In this document: in pieces, positions 49,536 to 59,140 of the stretch
Numbering within the stretch: the stretch's first letter is position 1
How the letters are laid out: each line of letters begins with the position of its first letter
Source: Alistipes senegalensis
Lineage (GTDB): Bacteria; Pseudomonadota; Gammaproteobacteria; Burkholderiales; Burkholderiaceae_D
Reading direction: 5' to 3'
DNA: 64,000 nucleotides
NCBI GenBank assembly: GCA_023664945.1
Contig: JAMPER010000002.1
Coordinates: forward strand, 27,999-91,998
Made by a program: the position numbers and the translations under genes
The notes under the pieces: generated by a model
What the model was told of the DNA's origin: nothing
The model's database searches: none
The model's input: only the letters and a program-made list of their open reading frames with translations

Positions 49536-52259
49536 ATGTCCTCTTTAATTGAACGCACTCTTGATGATTTCCCGGCCGGTTCTGCCGGCAGGGGCCGTTT
49601 TTATTCTCTTCCGAAACTGGGCAGGGAGCTGGGCCTGGATTTATCGCGCCTGCCGGTTTCGATTCGCATTGTGCTGGAATCGGTGCTGCGCAATTGCGAT
49701 GGGGTAAAGGTGACCGAGGCGCATGTGCGGCAGCTTGCTGCATGGGAGGCAAACGCCAAACGGGTTAACGAGATTCCGTTTGTTGTGGCGCGGGTGCTGC
49801 TTCAGGATTTTACGGGGATTCCGCTTCTGGCTGATCTGGCTGCCATGCGTAATGTAGCGGTAAGAATGGGCAAGGACCCGAAGAAGATTGAGCCGCTGGT
49901 GCCCGTGGATCTGGTGGTGGATCATTCTGTGCAGATTGATCATTCGGCCCGCCCGGATGCGCTGGATCTGAATATGAAGCTGGAGTTTGAGCGCAATCAT
50001 GAGCGCTACCAGTTTATGAAATGGGGAATGCAGGCGTTTGAAACGTTTGGCGTGGTGCCGCCGGGGTTCGGTATTGTCCATCAGGTGAATATGGAACATC
50101 TGGCGCCGGGAGTACACCGCAAGACAGATGCGGAAAAAGGGGAGGTGTATTACCCGGATACGCTGGTAGGCACGGATTCACATACGACGATGATTAACGG
50201 GGCCGGCTCGGTTGGCTGGGGTGTCGGCGGGATTGAGGCTGAAGCAGCTATGCTGGGGCAGCCGGTTTATTTCCTGACGCCGGATGTGATCGGCATGCAT
50301 CTGACGGGACAGCTGGCAGCTGGCTGCACGGCAACGGATCTGGTGCTGGCGGTAACAGAGCGGCTTCGCAAGGAACGGGTTGTCGGGAAGTTTGTGGAAT
50401 TTTTCGGCGAAGGCGCGGCTTCGCTTTCGGCGACAGACCGGGCTACGATTGCCAATATGGCGCCGGAATACGGTGCGACGATCGGCTTTTTCCCGGTGGA
50501 TGAGGCAACGGTGGCCTATTTCCGCCAGACAGGGCGCAGTGAGGAGGCTGCTGCTGTGCTGGAGAGCTATTTCCGGGCGCAGGGGATGTTTGGTATTCCC
50601 GGTGAAGGACAGATTGACTATACCAGGGTGGTGACGCTGGATCTGGGGTCGATTGAGCCTTCCCTTGCCGGGCCGAAGCGTCCGCAGGACCGGATTGCGC
50701 TGGGTAATTTGAAGAGGCGGTTTACAACGCTGTTTTCGCAGCCGGTGGCTGAAGATGGCTTTGGCAAAAAGGCTGATGACCTTGAGGCGGTTTATCCGAC
50801 AGCAGACGGGGATAGCCTTTCCAACGGGGATGTGCTGATTGCCGCGATTACATCGTGTACGAATACGAGTAATCCGGCAGTGCTGCTGGCGGCCGGGCTG
50901 CTGGCGAAAAAGGCGGTGGAGGCCGGGCTTAAGGCTGCGCCGTCAGTCAAGACATCGCTTGCGCCTGGTTCGCGTATGGTAACGGCTTACCTGGGCAAGG
51001 CGGGGCTGCTGCCGTATCTGGAACAGCTGGGTTTCGGGGTGGCTGCTTATGGCTGCACAACGTGTATCGGCAACTCCGGCGATTTGTCGCCGGCGTTAAA
51101 CGAGGCGATTGTCAAACATGATGTGGTTGCGGCAGCGGTATTGTCGGGCAACCGCAATTTTGAGGCGCGTATTCACCCGAATATCCGGGCCAATTTCCTG
51201 GCATCTCCGCCGCTGGTGGTGGCGTATGCGATTGCGGGCAATGTAAGAAAGGATTTGACAACCGAGCCGCTGGGTACAGGAAAAGACGGCAAGGCTGTGT
51301 ATCTGAAGGATATCTGGCCGAGCCAGGCAGAAGTGGCGGCATTGATGCCGCTGGCGCTGGATGCAGCGGCTTTCCGCCGTAATTATGCGGATATCCGGAA
51401 TGCGCCGGGCCTGTTGTGGGAAAAGATTGGCGGGTTTGCGACAGGGAATGTCTATGACTGGCCGGTTTCGACCTATATTGCCGAGCCGCCGTATTTTGAC
51501 GGGTTTGCAATGACGCCACCGGCTGGTTCGGCCAATATTGCGGGCGCAAGGGCGCTGGCGATTTTTGGCGATATGATTACGACAGACCATATTTCGCCTG
51601 CGGGAGCGATTCAGGAACAAAGCCCTGCCGGGCAATGGCTGGTGGCGCATGGTGTGCCCCGCGCCGCGTTCAATTCGTTTGGCGCGCGCAGGGGGAACCA
51701 TGAGGTGATGATGCGCGGGACGTTCGGCAATGTACGTATCCGCAATCTGATGCTGCCTGCCGATGCACAGGGCAGGCGCAAGGAAGGCGGATTTACGGTT
51801 TACCAGCCGAAGGGTGAGACGATGCCGATTTTTGATGCGGCGATGCGTTATTGTGAGGAGCAGGTGCCGACGGTGGTTTTTGGCGGCGAGGAATATGGCG
51901 CCGGTTCGTCCCGCGACTGGGCGGCGAAGGGGTCGCGGCTTTTGGGGGTTCGTGCGGTGATTGTCCGCTCGTTTGAGCGTATCCACCGTTCCAACCTGGT
52001 TGGCATGAGTGTGCTGCCGCTCCAGTTTACGGGGAATGACAGTGTGCAATCTTTGGGCCTGAAGGGAGATGAGACGTTTGATCTGCTGGGGCTGGAGACG
52101 ATTGAGCCGTTAAAAGAGGTGAAGCTGGTGATTCATCGCAAAGATGGCGCTTCACAGACGGTACCGCTGCTTTTGCGCATTGATACGCCGGTTGAGGTGG
52201 AATATTACCGGCATGGCGGCATTTTGCCATATGTGCTGCGCCAGCTTTTGGCTGATTGA
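49536..52259 (+). CDS. acnA: Aconitate hydratase A
   Basis: 907-residue [4Fe-4S] enzyme converting citrate to isocitrate in the TCA cycle. It belongs to the AcnA/IRP1 type. Cluster cysteines are Cys441 (SCTNTSNP), Cys507 and Cys510 ([10 protein letters not shown]). Other hallmarks are [62 protein letters not shown] and the swivel-domain [17 protein letters not shown]. The length is as expected. The ATG 49536 has GGAG 6-9 bases upstream and is favoured over the ATG at 49518, which lies at the edge of a terminator. Cytoplasmic; followed by its own terminator. Confidence 0.97.
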   Translation: MSSLIERTLDDFPAGSAGRGRFYSLPKLGRELGLDLSRLPVSIRIVLESVLRNCDGVKVTEAHVRQLAAWEANAKRVNEIPFVVARVLLQDFTGIPLLADLAAMRNVAVRMGKDPKKIEPLVPVDLVVDHSVQIDHSARPDALDLNMKLEFERNHERYQFMKWGMQAFETFGVVPPGFGIVHQVNMEHLAPGVHRKTDAEKGEVYYPDTLVGTDSHTTMINGAGSVGWGVGGIEAEAAMLGQPVYFLTPDVIGMHLTGQLAAGCTATDLVLAVTERLRKERVVGKFVEFFGEGAASLSATDRATIANMAPEYGATIGFFPVDEATVAYFRQTGRSEEAAAVLESYFRAQGMFGIPGEGQIDYTRVVTLDLGSIEPSLAGPKRPQDRIALGNLKRRFTTLFSQPVAEDGFGKKADDLEAVYPTADGDSLSNGDVLIAAITSCTNTSNPAVLLAAGLLAKKAVEAGLKAAPSVKTSLAPGSRMVTAYLGKAGLLPYLEQLGFGVAAYGCTTCIGNSGDLSPALNEAIVKHDVVAAAVLSGNRNFEARIHPNIRANFLASPPLVVAYAIAGNVRKDLTTEPLGTGKDGKAVYLKDIWPSQAEVAALMPLALDAAAFRRNYADIRNAPGLLWEKIGGFATGNVYDWPVSTYIAEPPYFDGFAMTPPAGSANIAGARALAIFGDMITTDHISPAGAIQEQSPAGQWLVAHGVPRAAFNSFGARRGNHEVMMRGTFGNVRIRNLMLPADAQGRRKEGGFTVYQPKGETMPIFDAAMRYCEEQVPTVVFGGEEYGAGSSRDWAAKGSRLLGVRAVIVRSFERIHRSNLVGMSVLPLQFTGNDSVQSLGLKGDETFDLLGLETIEPLKEVKLVIHRKDGASQTVPLLLRIDTPVEVEYYRHGGILPYVLRQLLAD

Positions 52260-52280
52260 CAGACAGGACGTGCTTTGAAT

Positions 52281-52307
52281 ATCCCCCGCTGTGCCGGGGG
52301 ATTTTTT
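52281..52307 (+). terminator. Rho-independent terminator after acnA
   Basis: Perfect 8-bp stem ATCCCCCG/CGGGGGAT (52281-52288 with 52295-52302) and a T-run. Confidence 0.88.
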
Positions 52308-52634
52308 GCCCCGGATGCGGTGAAAATTGCCGCTACCCAGAGAGGTTGTGTTTCCTAGTGTATTTTGGTTGTATCGTATGACGGTTATCCTGGTGATGAC
52401 ATAACAAGACCGGGATGCCTGGGCACAGAGGGGTACATCTCCATGCTGTCCACCAGAAGCCGATACTTTTTTTCGCCTGGACAAGCACAACAGGTAAATA
52501 ATAGAGGCAGTTGTTTTTCAGGACGACTGGCCGGCATTTTTTCATCAGCCTGTTTTCCTCTACGTGAAAAATTCCGGTTTTATTTATTCCTTTCTGACAC
52601 ATCGGCAAGACAGCAAGCAGGTAAAATAAGATAG
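52308..52634. other. Intergenic stretch, nothing recognised
   Basis: About 330 bases, AT-richer than the flanks. A frame at 52365-52634 exists but has no ribosome-binding site or family-like sequence, so it is not called. It presumably holds the promoter of the small Cys-rich protein. Confidence 0.35.
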
Positions 52635-52835
52635 ATGAGATCAGTACGCAGACACCACAAAAGGCGTATCAGGAAGAAACGTGCCCATTACTGCAATGGG
52701 CATATTGGCAAATTTGTCGAAACGCCAAAGATGTGCAGTTGCTGGATGTGCGGCAATCCCAGGCGGTATGCGAAAGGAAAAGAACAACTCACTATTCAGG
52801 AGCGCCGGTTTCAGGATAGTGAGATAGAGGAATAG
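52635..52835 (+). CDS. Small Arg/Lys-rich CxCxxC protein
   Basis: 66-residue protein with a very basic N-terminus (RSVRRHHKRRIRKKRAHY), then a compact cysteine motif CSCWMCGNPRR (Cys34, Cys36, Cys39) and the closing LTIQERRFQDSEIEE. I have seen this CSCWMCGNPR-ERR pattern in many unannotated short bacterial proteins. It is probably a nucleic-acid- or metal-binding small protein of unknown role. The ribosome-binding site is poor (AAGATAG). It stands alone in an AT-richer region between acnA and the second porin. Confidence 0.72.
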   Translation: MRSVRRHHKRRIRKKRAHYCNGHIGKFVETPKMCSCWMCGNPRRYAKGKEQLTIQERRFQDSEIEE

Positions 52836-52894
52836 ATATAGGGTGTCAGCAATTATTACGCGGCCTTTTTATGGCGGCGGAATGATTTTTTATA

Positions 52895-53479
52895 TCAAAT
52901 CCTTTTTGCAATAATTTTTTCCTGGTCTGTCATTTTTGTTTCCGGCATTATATCCGGCGATTCCCTGATGATATTTGCCAGATAATATGAAATGTCCTGA
53001 TAAAGCTGGCCGGCGGGATAAACTTCTTCAAGACCTGGTTTTCCGAGAAGCGGCGGGTGGCTGATTACCATGATGCCGTGTCGTTTTAAACGGCAAATGA
53101 AAACAGGCAATGCTGCCATAGTACAAAGCATTTTTAAAAACGGCATTTCCCTGTTATACCGGTTCAGCAAAAGCCGGTCTTTCCCAAAGAATGGTTTGCT
53201 GACAAATAGATTCAAATGTTTTTCAGGGTTGAATATTACATAACTGTTACTGTCCTGGTGTCTGAAGCATTTATTGTACTGAAAGACAGGAAAACATTTT
53301 CCGCAAACGATCAGATAGGTTTCTTTCACACTTTCATAACCATATACCCGCTGTCCTGTTGGTGTGTAGTATGTCCGGCCGATTACCAAATCCGGAAATT
53401 CATCATGCAGGCTGTTCAGGGACCACCTGTTCTTGCAATCAATAGTTAAGACCTGGTTTTGAGCGGATATATCGTTTTT
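52895..53479 (-). pseudogene. Remnant of an unknown gene (no start codon)
   Basis: The minus-strand frame is open from 53479 to the stop at 52895 and reads like protein (TIDCKNRWSLNSLHDEFPDL, then FLKMLCTMAALPVFICRLKRHGI and YYLANIIRESPDIMPETKMTDQEK). A stop immediately precedes it at 53480-53482. No ATG or GTG start lies in the first 90 codons, and TTG 53389 has no ribosome-binding site. The likely reading is a 5'-truncated gene. I do not recognise the family. Base composition is AT-richer than the neighbours, consistent with acquired DNA. Confidence 0.45.
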
Positions 53480-53865
53480 TCATCCGGTATGGGATAATTT
53501 TTTCGTTTATTAAACTATTTTGTTATCTTCGTCATGGAATCGTAATAGTCATGGTATTTTGACAGGATTTTCATGGGTTGACTCCAGAATAGCTCATAGC
53601 CGGGCGGGTATATCATTCGCTATAAACCAAAAGAGGCATCCATTTTGGGGTATGCCGTTTTGCATCAGATACGATTGTTTGGCAGGGCAGCGCAAAAAAC
53701 ATGATATTTATCTGAATGATATCAGTATATGGTGTGCAATGTAGTTGCAGATGGGTATGTTAAAGGGATCGTTTCTGTGAAATATGTCAGTTACCTGAAA
53801 AGTTTTAATGGCGGCATTGCATGAAAATTGGGCATATTGTTTTGGCTGCCGGAATTGGCAAGGTG
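53480..53865. other. AT-rich non-coding stretch
   Basis: About 385 bases between the degraded gene and the hairpin behind porin 2. The frames here look random. I see no RNA gene or repeat. Confidence 0.35.
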
Positions 53866-53894
53866 AATCCCCTGGCGTGCCAGGGGATTTTTTT
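53866..53894 (+). terminator. Terminator hairpin next to the second porin
   Basis: Perfect 10-bp stem AATCCCCTGG/CCAGGGGATT (53866-53875 with 53880-53889) with loop CGTG and a T-run on the plus strand. It abuts the porin stop, which is on the minus strand; on that strand the hairpin lacks a T-tail. It may still terminate the porin, or it ends a plus-strand transcript that I cannot see. Confidence 0.65.
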
Positions 53895-53897
53895 ATC

Positions 53898-54995
53898 CTA
53901 GAAACGGTGAAAGAGGCCAAGCTGGAAGGTGAAGGCGTGTTTGCTGTCTTGTTCTTTGCCCCGGTAGAAGGCGGCTGTAAAAGGGGTGCCAAAGTCGGTA
54001 AAGGAAGTTTTTGTGTAAAGCTGGGTGCGGCTGGAGAGGTTATGGGTGTAGCCGATGGCGTATTTTGTTGCCTTGCCAGGGCCGGGCTGCCCGGCTGTGC
54101 CGTCTATATGGGGGTCTTTGAGGCGGCTGTGGTTAATCAGCAGGTCGATGATGCCGGGGCGGGTTGTCCATTTGATGCCGGCTATCCAGGATTGCTGGCG
54201 GGAGCGGATGCCGCCTGCCGCGCCGCAGCTTTCTGCCAGCTCAGCGTTGCTGTATTTCCCGTTTTTCCAGCCGTTATCCCGGGTGTGCTCATAGCCGATG
54301 GAGAAGCGAAGGGGTCCGTATGTGTATGCGCCGCCGAGGTTCCACAGGCTGGCGTTGCCTGAATCGGCTTTCCGGCTCCAGCTGCCGAGGATGAAGAAGG
54401 GGCCTCGGTCGTATCGCAGGGAGGCGGCATAGCCGTCATGGTCTTTGCCGGCGAAAGCTGCCGAACCGGGTTCAGGCTGCCGGCTGTTTTGGCCGAGCGA
54501 ATAGGCGGCGCGCAGGTAAAGGCCATGCCATGCGGGACTGTCGTAACGCAGGGTGTTGCTGATGCGGACAAGGCGCTGTGAGCTGCGCAGCATACTGGCG
54601 GGGCCGTCCTGGTTAAAGGGATCCAGTACGCGGAAGGTTTCGGTAGCGACTTCGTTTAAGCGGCCGAAGCGCAGGCTGCCCCAGTTGCCGGCCAGCCCCA
54701 TGTTGGCTGCGCCTTCCCATTGAGCCCCTTCACTGCTTTCAAGCCGGCCGTTCTGGAGAGTGAAGCGGGTTTGCAGGTCGAAGGTGGCTTTCAGTCCGCC
54801 GCCCAGGTCTTCAATGCCTTTGATGCCCAGGGCATTGCTGTCGTTTTCATCCATGCGCCAGTCTTTTCCGGTTTCTTTGACATAGCCGATGTCTGTCCAG
54901 CCATAGAGGGTGACGGCGCTTTGGGACAGGGCATGGCAGGCGGGAAGGAGAAAGCTTGCCAGCACAAGGGCAAGGCGCAAGGGATGTTTTGGCAT
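53898..54995 (-). CDS. Outer-membrane porin, second copy
   Basis: 365-residue porin of the same family as 3979-5046: signal peptide (MPKHPLRLALVLASFLLPACHA), mature start QSAVTLYGWTDIGYVKETGKDWRMDENDSNALGIKGIEDLGGGLKATFDLQ, and C-terminal FTFQLGLFHRF with the final aromatic. It differs clearly from the first porin in its loops, so substrate selectivity may differ. An open frame continues far upstream, overlapping ybeY. The ATG 54995 is preferred because it begins a good signal peptide; the ATG 55046 is an alternative. Neither has a convincing ribosome-binding site. Confidence 0.85.
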   Translation of the reverse strand: MPKHPLRLALVLASFLLPACHALSQSAVTLYGWTDIGYVKETGKDWRMDENDSNALGIKGIEDLGGGLKATFDLQTRFTLQNGRLESSEGAQWEGAANMGLAGNWGSLRFGRLNEVATETFRVLDPFNQDGPASMLRSSQRLVRISNTLRYDSPAWHGLYLRAAYSLGQNSRQPEPGSAAFAGKDHDGYAASLRYDRGPFFILGSWSRKADSGNASLWNLGGAYTYGPLRFSIGYEHTRDNGWKNGKYSNAELAESCGAAGGIRSRQQSWIAGIKWTTRPGIIDLLINHSRLKDPHIDGTAGQPGPGKATKYAIGYTHNLSSRTQLYTKTSFTDFGTPFTAAFYRGKEQDSKHAFTFQLGLFHRF

Positions 54996-55122
54996 AAGGC
55001 GGCAGGTTATGTCAGGTCGGATGGAAAGGCAAAGAAAAACATTCATCCTGGCAGGATAGCCTGAACGGAAACGGAAGGGGTTGATTTGCGCCAAAGGGGG
55101 AGCTTGCTGCCGGGTAAGGGAT

Positions 55123-55587
55123 TTAGGCGTAGGGGTCGGCGATGCGGAAACGGGCGAGGATGCGGGTTTCCAGGGCTTCCATTTCGGCTGCTTCGTTCTC
55201 TGTTTCGTGGTCGTAGCCCTGGGCATGCAAAACGCCGTGGATGATAAGGTGGGCCAGATGGGCGGCCGGGGTTTTGCCTTGTGCTTTGGCTTCGGCAAGG
55301 ATGACATCGGCGCACAGGATGATGTCGGCTTCGGCAGCGGCTTCGCTTTCCGGATCCGGGCTGGTATTGCCATAGGCGAAGGTCAGGACATTGGTGGCGT
55401 AGTCTTTTTTCCGGAAATCGCGGTTGAGGGCGCGGCCTTCGGCTTCGCCGACAAAACGCAGGGCTATGGCGGCGGGTTGTTGCAGGGCGGCGCGCACCCA
55501 GCGGCGTATCTGCGGCCGGGAGGCCGCGTTTTGCAGGCGCAGGTCTGCGTACTGGATGGAGAGGGAGAGGGGAAAATCGGGTTTCAT
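55123..55587 (-). CDS. ybeY: Endoribonuclease YbeY
   Basis: 154-residue zinc-dependent RNase needed for 16S rRNA 3' maturation and ribosome quality control. The metal motif HGVLHAQGYDH (His117, His121, His127) and the segment NRDFRKKDYATNVLTFAYG are canonical. The start ATG 55587 overlaps the stop of phoH by 4 bases (ATGA on the minus strand), giving coupled translation in the miaB-phoH-ybeY cluster. Confidence 0.95.
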   Translation of the reverse strand: MKPDFPLSLSIQYADLRLQNAASRPQIRRWVRAALQQPAAIALRFVGEAEGRALNRDFRKKDYATNVLTFAYGNTSPDPESEAAAEADIILCADVILAEAKAQGKTPAAHLAHLIIHGVLHAQGYDHETENEAAEMEALETRILARFRIADPYA

Positions 55588-56666
55588 GGTTTTTCTGCTT
55601 TTGAGGCAATTTTGTTTTCTTTTCTGGCGGCGGATTGTTCGCGTTTTGCCGCTGCGCCGGCTTTTTCATAGGCTTCGACGATGCGGGCAACCAGGGGGTG
55701 GCGGACGATATCCACGCTGGAAAAGCGGATCATGCTGATGCCGCGTACGTTTTTCAGGATGCGCAGGGAATCAACGAGACCGCTTTTCTGGCTGGATGGC
55801 AGGTCGATCTGGGTAATGTCGCCGGTAATGACGGCACGGCTGCCAAAGCCGATGCGTGTCAGGAACATTTTCATCTGTTCCGGCGTGGTGTTTTGTGCTT
55901 CGTCCAGGATGACGAAGGCGTTGTTGAGTGTGCGGCCCCGCATGTAGGCAAGCGGGGCGATTTCAATGACCTGTTTTTCAAAATAGCGCTGGGTGCGTTC
56001 AAAGCCCAAGAGATCGTACAGGGCGTCGTAAAGGGGGCGCAGGTAGGGATCGACTTTCTGGGCCAGGTCGCCGGGCAAAAAGCCGAGGCGTTCGCCTGCT
56101 TCGACAGCCGGGCGGGTGAGGATGACACGCTGCACGCTTTCCCGTTCAAGCGCATCCACGGCACAGGCAACAGCGAGGTAGGTTTTGCCGGTGCCTGCAG
56201 GGCCAATGCCAAAGGTGATGTCGTGTTCCAGGATGGCTTTGAGGTAATCCACCTGCATGGGGGTGCGCCCGCGCAGGTCGGTACGGCGGGTTTTCAGAAC
56301 AGGACTGGAGACTTCGGCTTCGGCAAGGATGGCAGCGGGGACGCCGGTAGCCAGGTTGGCGTCGATAGCGCGCATTTCCACAAGGGCAAGCTGGATATCA
56401 TCCAGTGAAAGCGGCGCAGTGGAGACGGCGTAAAAGTGTTCCAGGAGGTTGTGCGCTTTCAGGGCTTCTTTTCCGGTCAGGATGAATTTGCCGCCACGGC
56501 GGGTGATGTCGATATCCAGGGCGGATTCAATCTGGCGGATGTTTTCGTCCATAGGGCCGCAGAGGTTGGCCAGGCGGGTGTTGTCTTCCGGTTCAGGGGC
56601 AAAGTAGAGTATGGTTGCGGCTGCTCTGGCAGGTTGCATGTTGTTTGCCGGCGGGGTCTTTTTCAC
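55584..56666 (-). CDS. PhoH-like ATPase (YbeZ)
   Basis: 360-residue P-loop ATPase of the PhoH family. Walker A is GPAGTGKT (155-162) and Walker B NAFVILDEAQN, with TRPAVEAGERLGFLPGDLAQKVDPYLRPLYDAL and TGDITQIDLP also typical. YbeZ partners with YbeY in RNA/ribosome maintenance. The start is taken as GTG 56666, because GGAG lies six bases upstream; the ATGs at 56717 and 56639 have no such site. The Lys/Ala-rich C-terminus overlaps ybeY. Confidence 0.93.
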   Translation of the reverse strand: MKKTPPANNMQPARAAATILYFAPEPEDNTRLANLCGPMDENIRQIESALDIDITRRGGKFILTGKEALKAHNLLEHFYAVSTAPLSLDDIQLALVEMRAIDANLATGVPAAILAEAEVSSPVLKTRRTDLRGRTPMQVDYLKAILEHDITFGIGPAGTGKTYLAVACAVDALERESVQRVILTRPAVEAGERLGFLPGDLAQKVDPYLRPLYDALYDLLGFERTQRYFEKQVIEIAPLAYMRGRTLNNAFVILDEAQNTTPEQMKMFLTRIGFGSRAVITGDITQIDLPSSQKSGLVDSLRILKNVRGISMIRFSSVDIVRHPLVARIVEAYEKAGAAAKREQSAARKENKIASKAEKP

Positions 56667-56799
56667 GTTACGCTCCACGGGATGGCGGTTGATTTTGAGC
56701 TGGATCCAGCCTGCCATAGTTTATATGGACGGGCCGGACCAGGGAAAGGGGCAGGTCAAGAATGTGTGACAGGGGAAAGGGCATTATCCGGACGGGCTG

Positions 56800-58125
56800 T
56801 TATGCCGGGATGCCTGTCAGGGCATGGCGGGAAGCGCCGGTGATGCGGATGGCTGCCATGCTGCCAACGGCAAGGGGCGCATCTTCAGTGGCGGTAATAT
56901 GCACCACACGATTGCTGTCGGTCCTGCCCTGCCATTGGGGGCCTGGCCGGCAGCTTTCGATGAGGACGCGCAGGGTGGTATTGACCATGGCCTGGTTATG
57001 ACGCGCGGTGTGTTCGTCTATGCAGGCTTGGAGACGGCGAAGCCGTTCTTTGCGGACGTCAAGCGGAATATCCATCGGCAGGGCCGCTGCGGGAGTGCCA
57101 GGGCGCGGGCTGTACAGGAAGCTGAAGCTGTGGTCAAAGTCAACTTCGTCGATGAAGCGCATCATGGCGTCAAAGTCGGCATCGGTTTCGCCGGGAAAGC
57201 CAACGATGAAGTCGCTGGAGACCAGGATACCGGGCCGGATGGCGCGGAGGCGGCGGATGATGGATTTGTATTCCAGCGTGGTGTAGCCGCGCCGCATGGC
57301 TGCAAGGATGCGGTCGGAGCCGTGCTGGGCAGGCAGGTAAAGATGGTTGACGAGTTTGGGCACCCGTTCGTAGGCGGCAATGAGGCGTGCCGAAAATTCG
57401 GTGGGGTGGCTGGTGACAAAACGGATGCGCTCAATGCCCGATATGGCGGCGATGTGTTCGACAAGCAGGGCAAAGTCGGCTTTTTCGCCGCCGGCCATGT
57501 CGCCCCGGTAGGCGTTGACGTTCTGTCCGAGCAGAAGGATGTCTTTGACGCCCTGTTCGGCCAGTCCGGCAATTTCTTCAAGGATGCTGTCCAGCGGGCG
57601 CGAGATTTCCTTGCCGCGGGTATAGGGGACGATGCAGTAGCTGCAAAAGCGGCCGCAGCCTTCCATGATGGTAACGGAAGCGGTTGGCGCATCCACACGG
57701 GGAGGCGGCAGGCAGTCGAATTTTTCAATTTCCGGGAAGCTGACGTCAACCTGCGGCTTGCCGGTGCGCTGGCAGGCTTTGATCATGGCGGGAAGCCGGT
57801 GAAAGGTTTGCGGCCCGAAAACCAGGTTGACGTAAGGGGCGCGGCGGATGACAGCTTCGCCTTCCTGGGATGCCACGCAGCCGGATATGCCGATGAGCAG
57901 GCCGGGCCGGGTGTCTTTGAGTTTGCGCAGGCGGCCAAGGTCGGAAAAGACTTTTTCCTGGGCTTTTTCACGGACGGAGCAGGTGTTAAGGATGATCAGA
58001 TCGGCTTCTTCCGGAGAATCTGTGCGGGTATAGGCGCATTCGGCTTCAAGAAGATCAAGCATCCTGGCTGAATCGTAATCGTTCATCTGGCAGCCGAAGG
58101 TGCGGATAAAGGCTTTCTTTTTCAT
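56800..58125 (-). CDS. miaB: tRNA-2-methylthio-N6-dimethylallyladenosine synthase
   Basis: 441-residue radical-SAM methylthiotransferase that converts i6A37 to ms2i6A37 in tRNAs. The N-terminal UPF0004 domain starts [17 protein letters not shown] with Cys12. The radical-SAM triad is Cys157-x3-Cys161-x2-Cys164 ([16 protein letters not shown]). A C-terminal TRAM domain follows. The ATG 58125 is used; the longer frame would need TTG 58155. It is the first gene of the minus-strand miaB-phoH-ybeY set, 133 bases before phoH. Confidence 0.96.
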   Translation of the reverse strand: MKKKAFIRTFGCQMNDYDSARMLDLLEAECAYTRTDSPEEADLIILNTCSVREKAQEKVFSDLGRLRKLKDTRPGLLIGISGCVASQEGEAVIRRAPYVNLVFGPQTFHRLPAMIKACQRTGKPQVDVSFPEIEKFDCLPPPRVDAPTASVTIMEGCGRFCSYCIVPYTRGKEISRPLDSILEEIAGLAEQGVKDILLLGQNVNAYRGDMAGGEKADFALLVEHIAAISGIERIRFVTSHPTEFSARLIAAYERVPKLVNHLYLPAQHGSDRILAAMRRGYTTLEYKSIIRRLRAIRPGILVSSDFIVGFPGETDADFDAMMRFIDEVDFDHSFSFLYSPRPGTPAAALPMDIPLDVRKERLRRLQACIDEHTARHNQAMVNTTLRVLIESCRPGPQWQGRTDSNRVVHITATEDAPLAVGSMAAIRITGASRHALTGIPA

Positions 58126-58316
58126 GCGTTGCCTGTCTGTTGGCGGGTTGGGCAAAAGAGGAAAGTGTATGCTGATTTTGCCGGGGACGCAAAGCCGGCT
58201 TTCCTTTTGAGGTGTCGTTGCCGTAAGGGGGTTTTGTTGCCATAATTGTTTTCAGGATATAAAGGCGATCGGTTTTCAGGTACGGCAGGAAGCGTTGTTT
58301 TTTCAGGAGGCGCAGG

Positions 58317-58889
58317 ATGGATAAAAAACGGAGGCTCCCGGGCTTGCAGGAATGGGGAAGGTTTGTATGCGCGCTGTTTCTGGCAGGGTGTTTGCTGCCT
58401 GCTGCGGCGCAGACGGGGTGTACGGAGGCCATGGCGGAAAAGCTGGTTCGCCAGAACCTGGATTTACGGCTGCGGTTTTTGCAGAATGAAGGGTTGATGC
58501 CTGCATATGAGGCGGCGGTAGCCAGACAGTCGGCGCAGGTTGGGCAGTGGATTGCTGACGGGCAGTGGGATGGCGTATGCCGGGAGGTATTCGGGATACT
58601 TGCTGTGGCTGATGATGTGCTGGCGGGTGGAAACGGCCAGGCCAGGCCGTTGAAAACACCCTGGAACAAGTGTACGCCGGAAAAGATGCTTTCTTTGGCA
58701 GATGAATATGACCTGATTTGCCTGCCACAGCGGCGTATTGAAAATTGTGCCCGGCGGGAGCTGACACCGTTGAGACGAGAGCTGATTAACCTGAAGGCGC
58801 AGGCCGGAAAGGGCGATTTGATGGCATCCCGGTATGTGGATCGGACTTGCGAGCTGTACACGGATTTGTTAAAGATACTGAATGAATAG
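58317..58889 (+). CDS. Exported protein of unknown function
   Basis: 190-residue protein with a signal sequence (RFVCALFLAGCLLPAAAQTGC) and a mostly helical mature domain. It has several cysteines (TGCTEA, GVCREV, KCTPEK, ICLPQR, NCARRE, RTCELY), an even number that suggests periplasmic disulfides. The segment MAEKLVRQNLDLRLRFLQNEGL and the tail MASRYVDRTCELYTDLLKILNE look conserved-like, but I cannot name a family. The ATG 58317 follows AGGAGGCGCAGG. It ends before a strong terminator. Confidence 0.75.
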   Translation: MDKKRRLPGLQEWGRFVCALFLAGCLLPAAAQTGCTEAMAEKLVRQNLDLRLRFLQNEGLMPAYEAAVARQSAQVGQWIADGQWDGVCREVFGILAVADDVLAGGNGQARPLKTPWNKCTPEKMLSLADEYDLICLPQRRIENCARRELTPLRRELINLKAQAGKGDLMASRYVDRTCELYTDLLKILNE

Positions 58890-58920
58890 TATGTTGCTAC
58901 GCTAGGAGGTGCATGGACAG

Positions 58921-58953
58921 CGGCGGCTGCTTGAGAGGGGCCGCCGTTTTTTT
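58921..58953 (+). terminator. Rho-independent terminator after the exported unknown
   Basis: Stem CGGCGGC/GCCGCCG (58921-58927 with 58940-58946) followed by seven T. Confidence 0.88.
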
Positions 58954-59019
58954 GTGTGCCAGGCAGGACGACAGATTGGCGTAAACAGGTTGTCAATGGG
59001 AAAAGGGATGTTGTTTCGG

Positions 59020-59136
59020 ATGGGAATAAGACGGAAGCAGACGTTTTTTCTGCGTTGTCTGGCTGCGCTGGCGTGCCTGTTTTTGCCGGCAGTTTTTCAT
59101 GTTGTGGCGGCAGAGACGGTTTTGGGCAGGGTGTAG
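59020..59136 (+). pseudogene. Signal-peptide fragment cut at the edge of the mobile region
   Basis: 38 codons: MGIRRKQTFFLRCLAALACL and on, a good Sec signal peptide, then ...VVAAETVLGRV and an immediate stop at 59134-59136. The mature part is absent. ETV.GRV directly after a signal peptide recalls the start of staphylococcal-nuclease-like proteins, but eight residues are too few to be sure. The stop coincides with the beginning of the repeat/integrase region, so the gene was probably truncated when the element entered. Confidence 0.4.
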
Positions 59137-59140
59137 CGGC

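Noticed and set aside
53520-53744. 74-codon frame in the AT-rich patch
   Set aside because: No start signals and random-looking sequence.
54996-55373. Upstream extension of the second porin frame
   Set aside because: It overlaps ybeY and lacks hydrophobic signal features; the signal peptide begins at 54995.
55043-55690. 215-codon minus-strand frame over ybeY
   Set aside because: Different frame from ybeY, Arg/Pro-rich, no motifs; ybeY carries the HGxLHxxGYDH motif.
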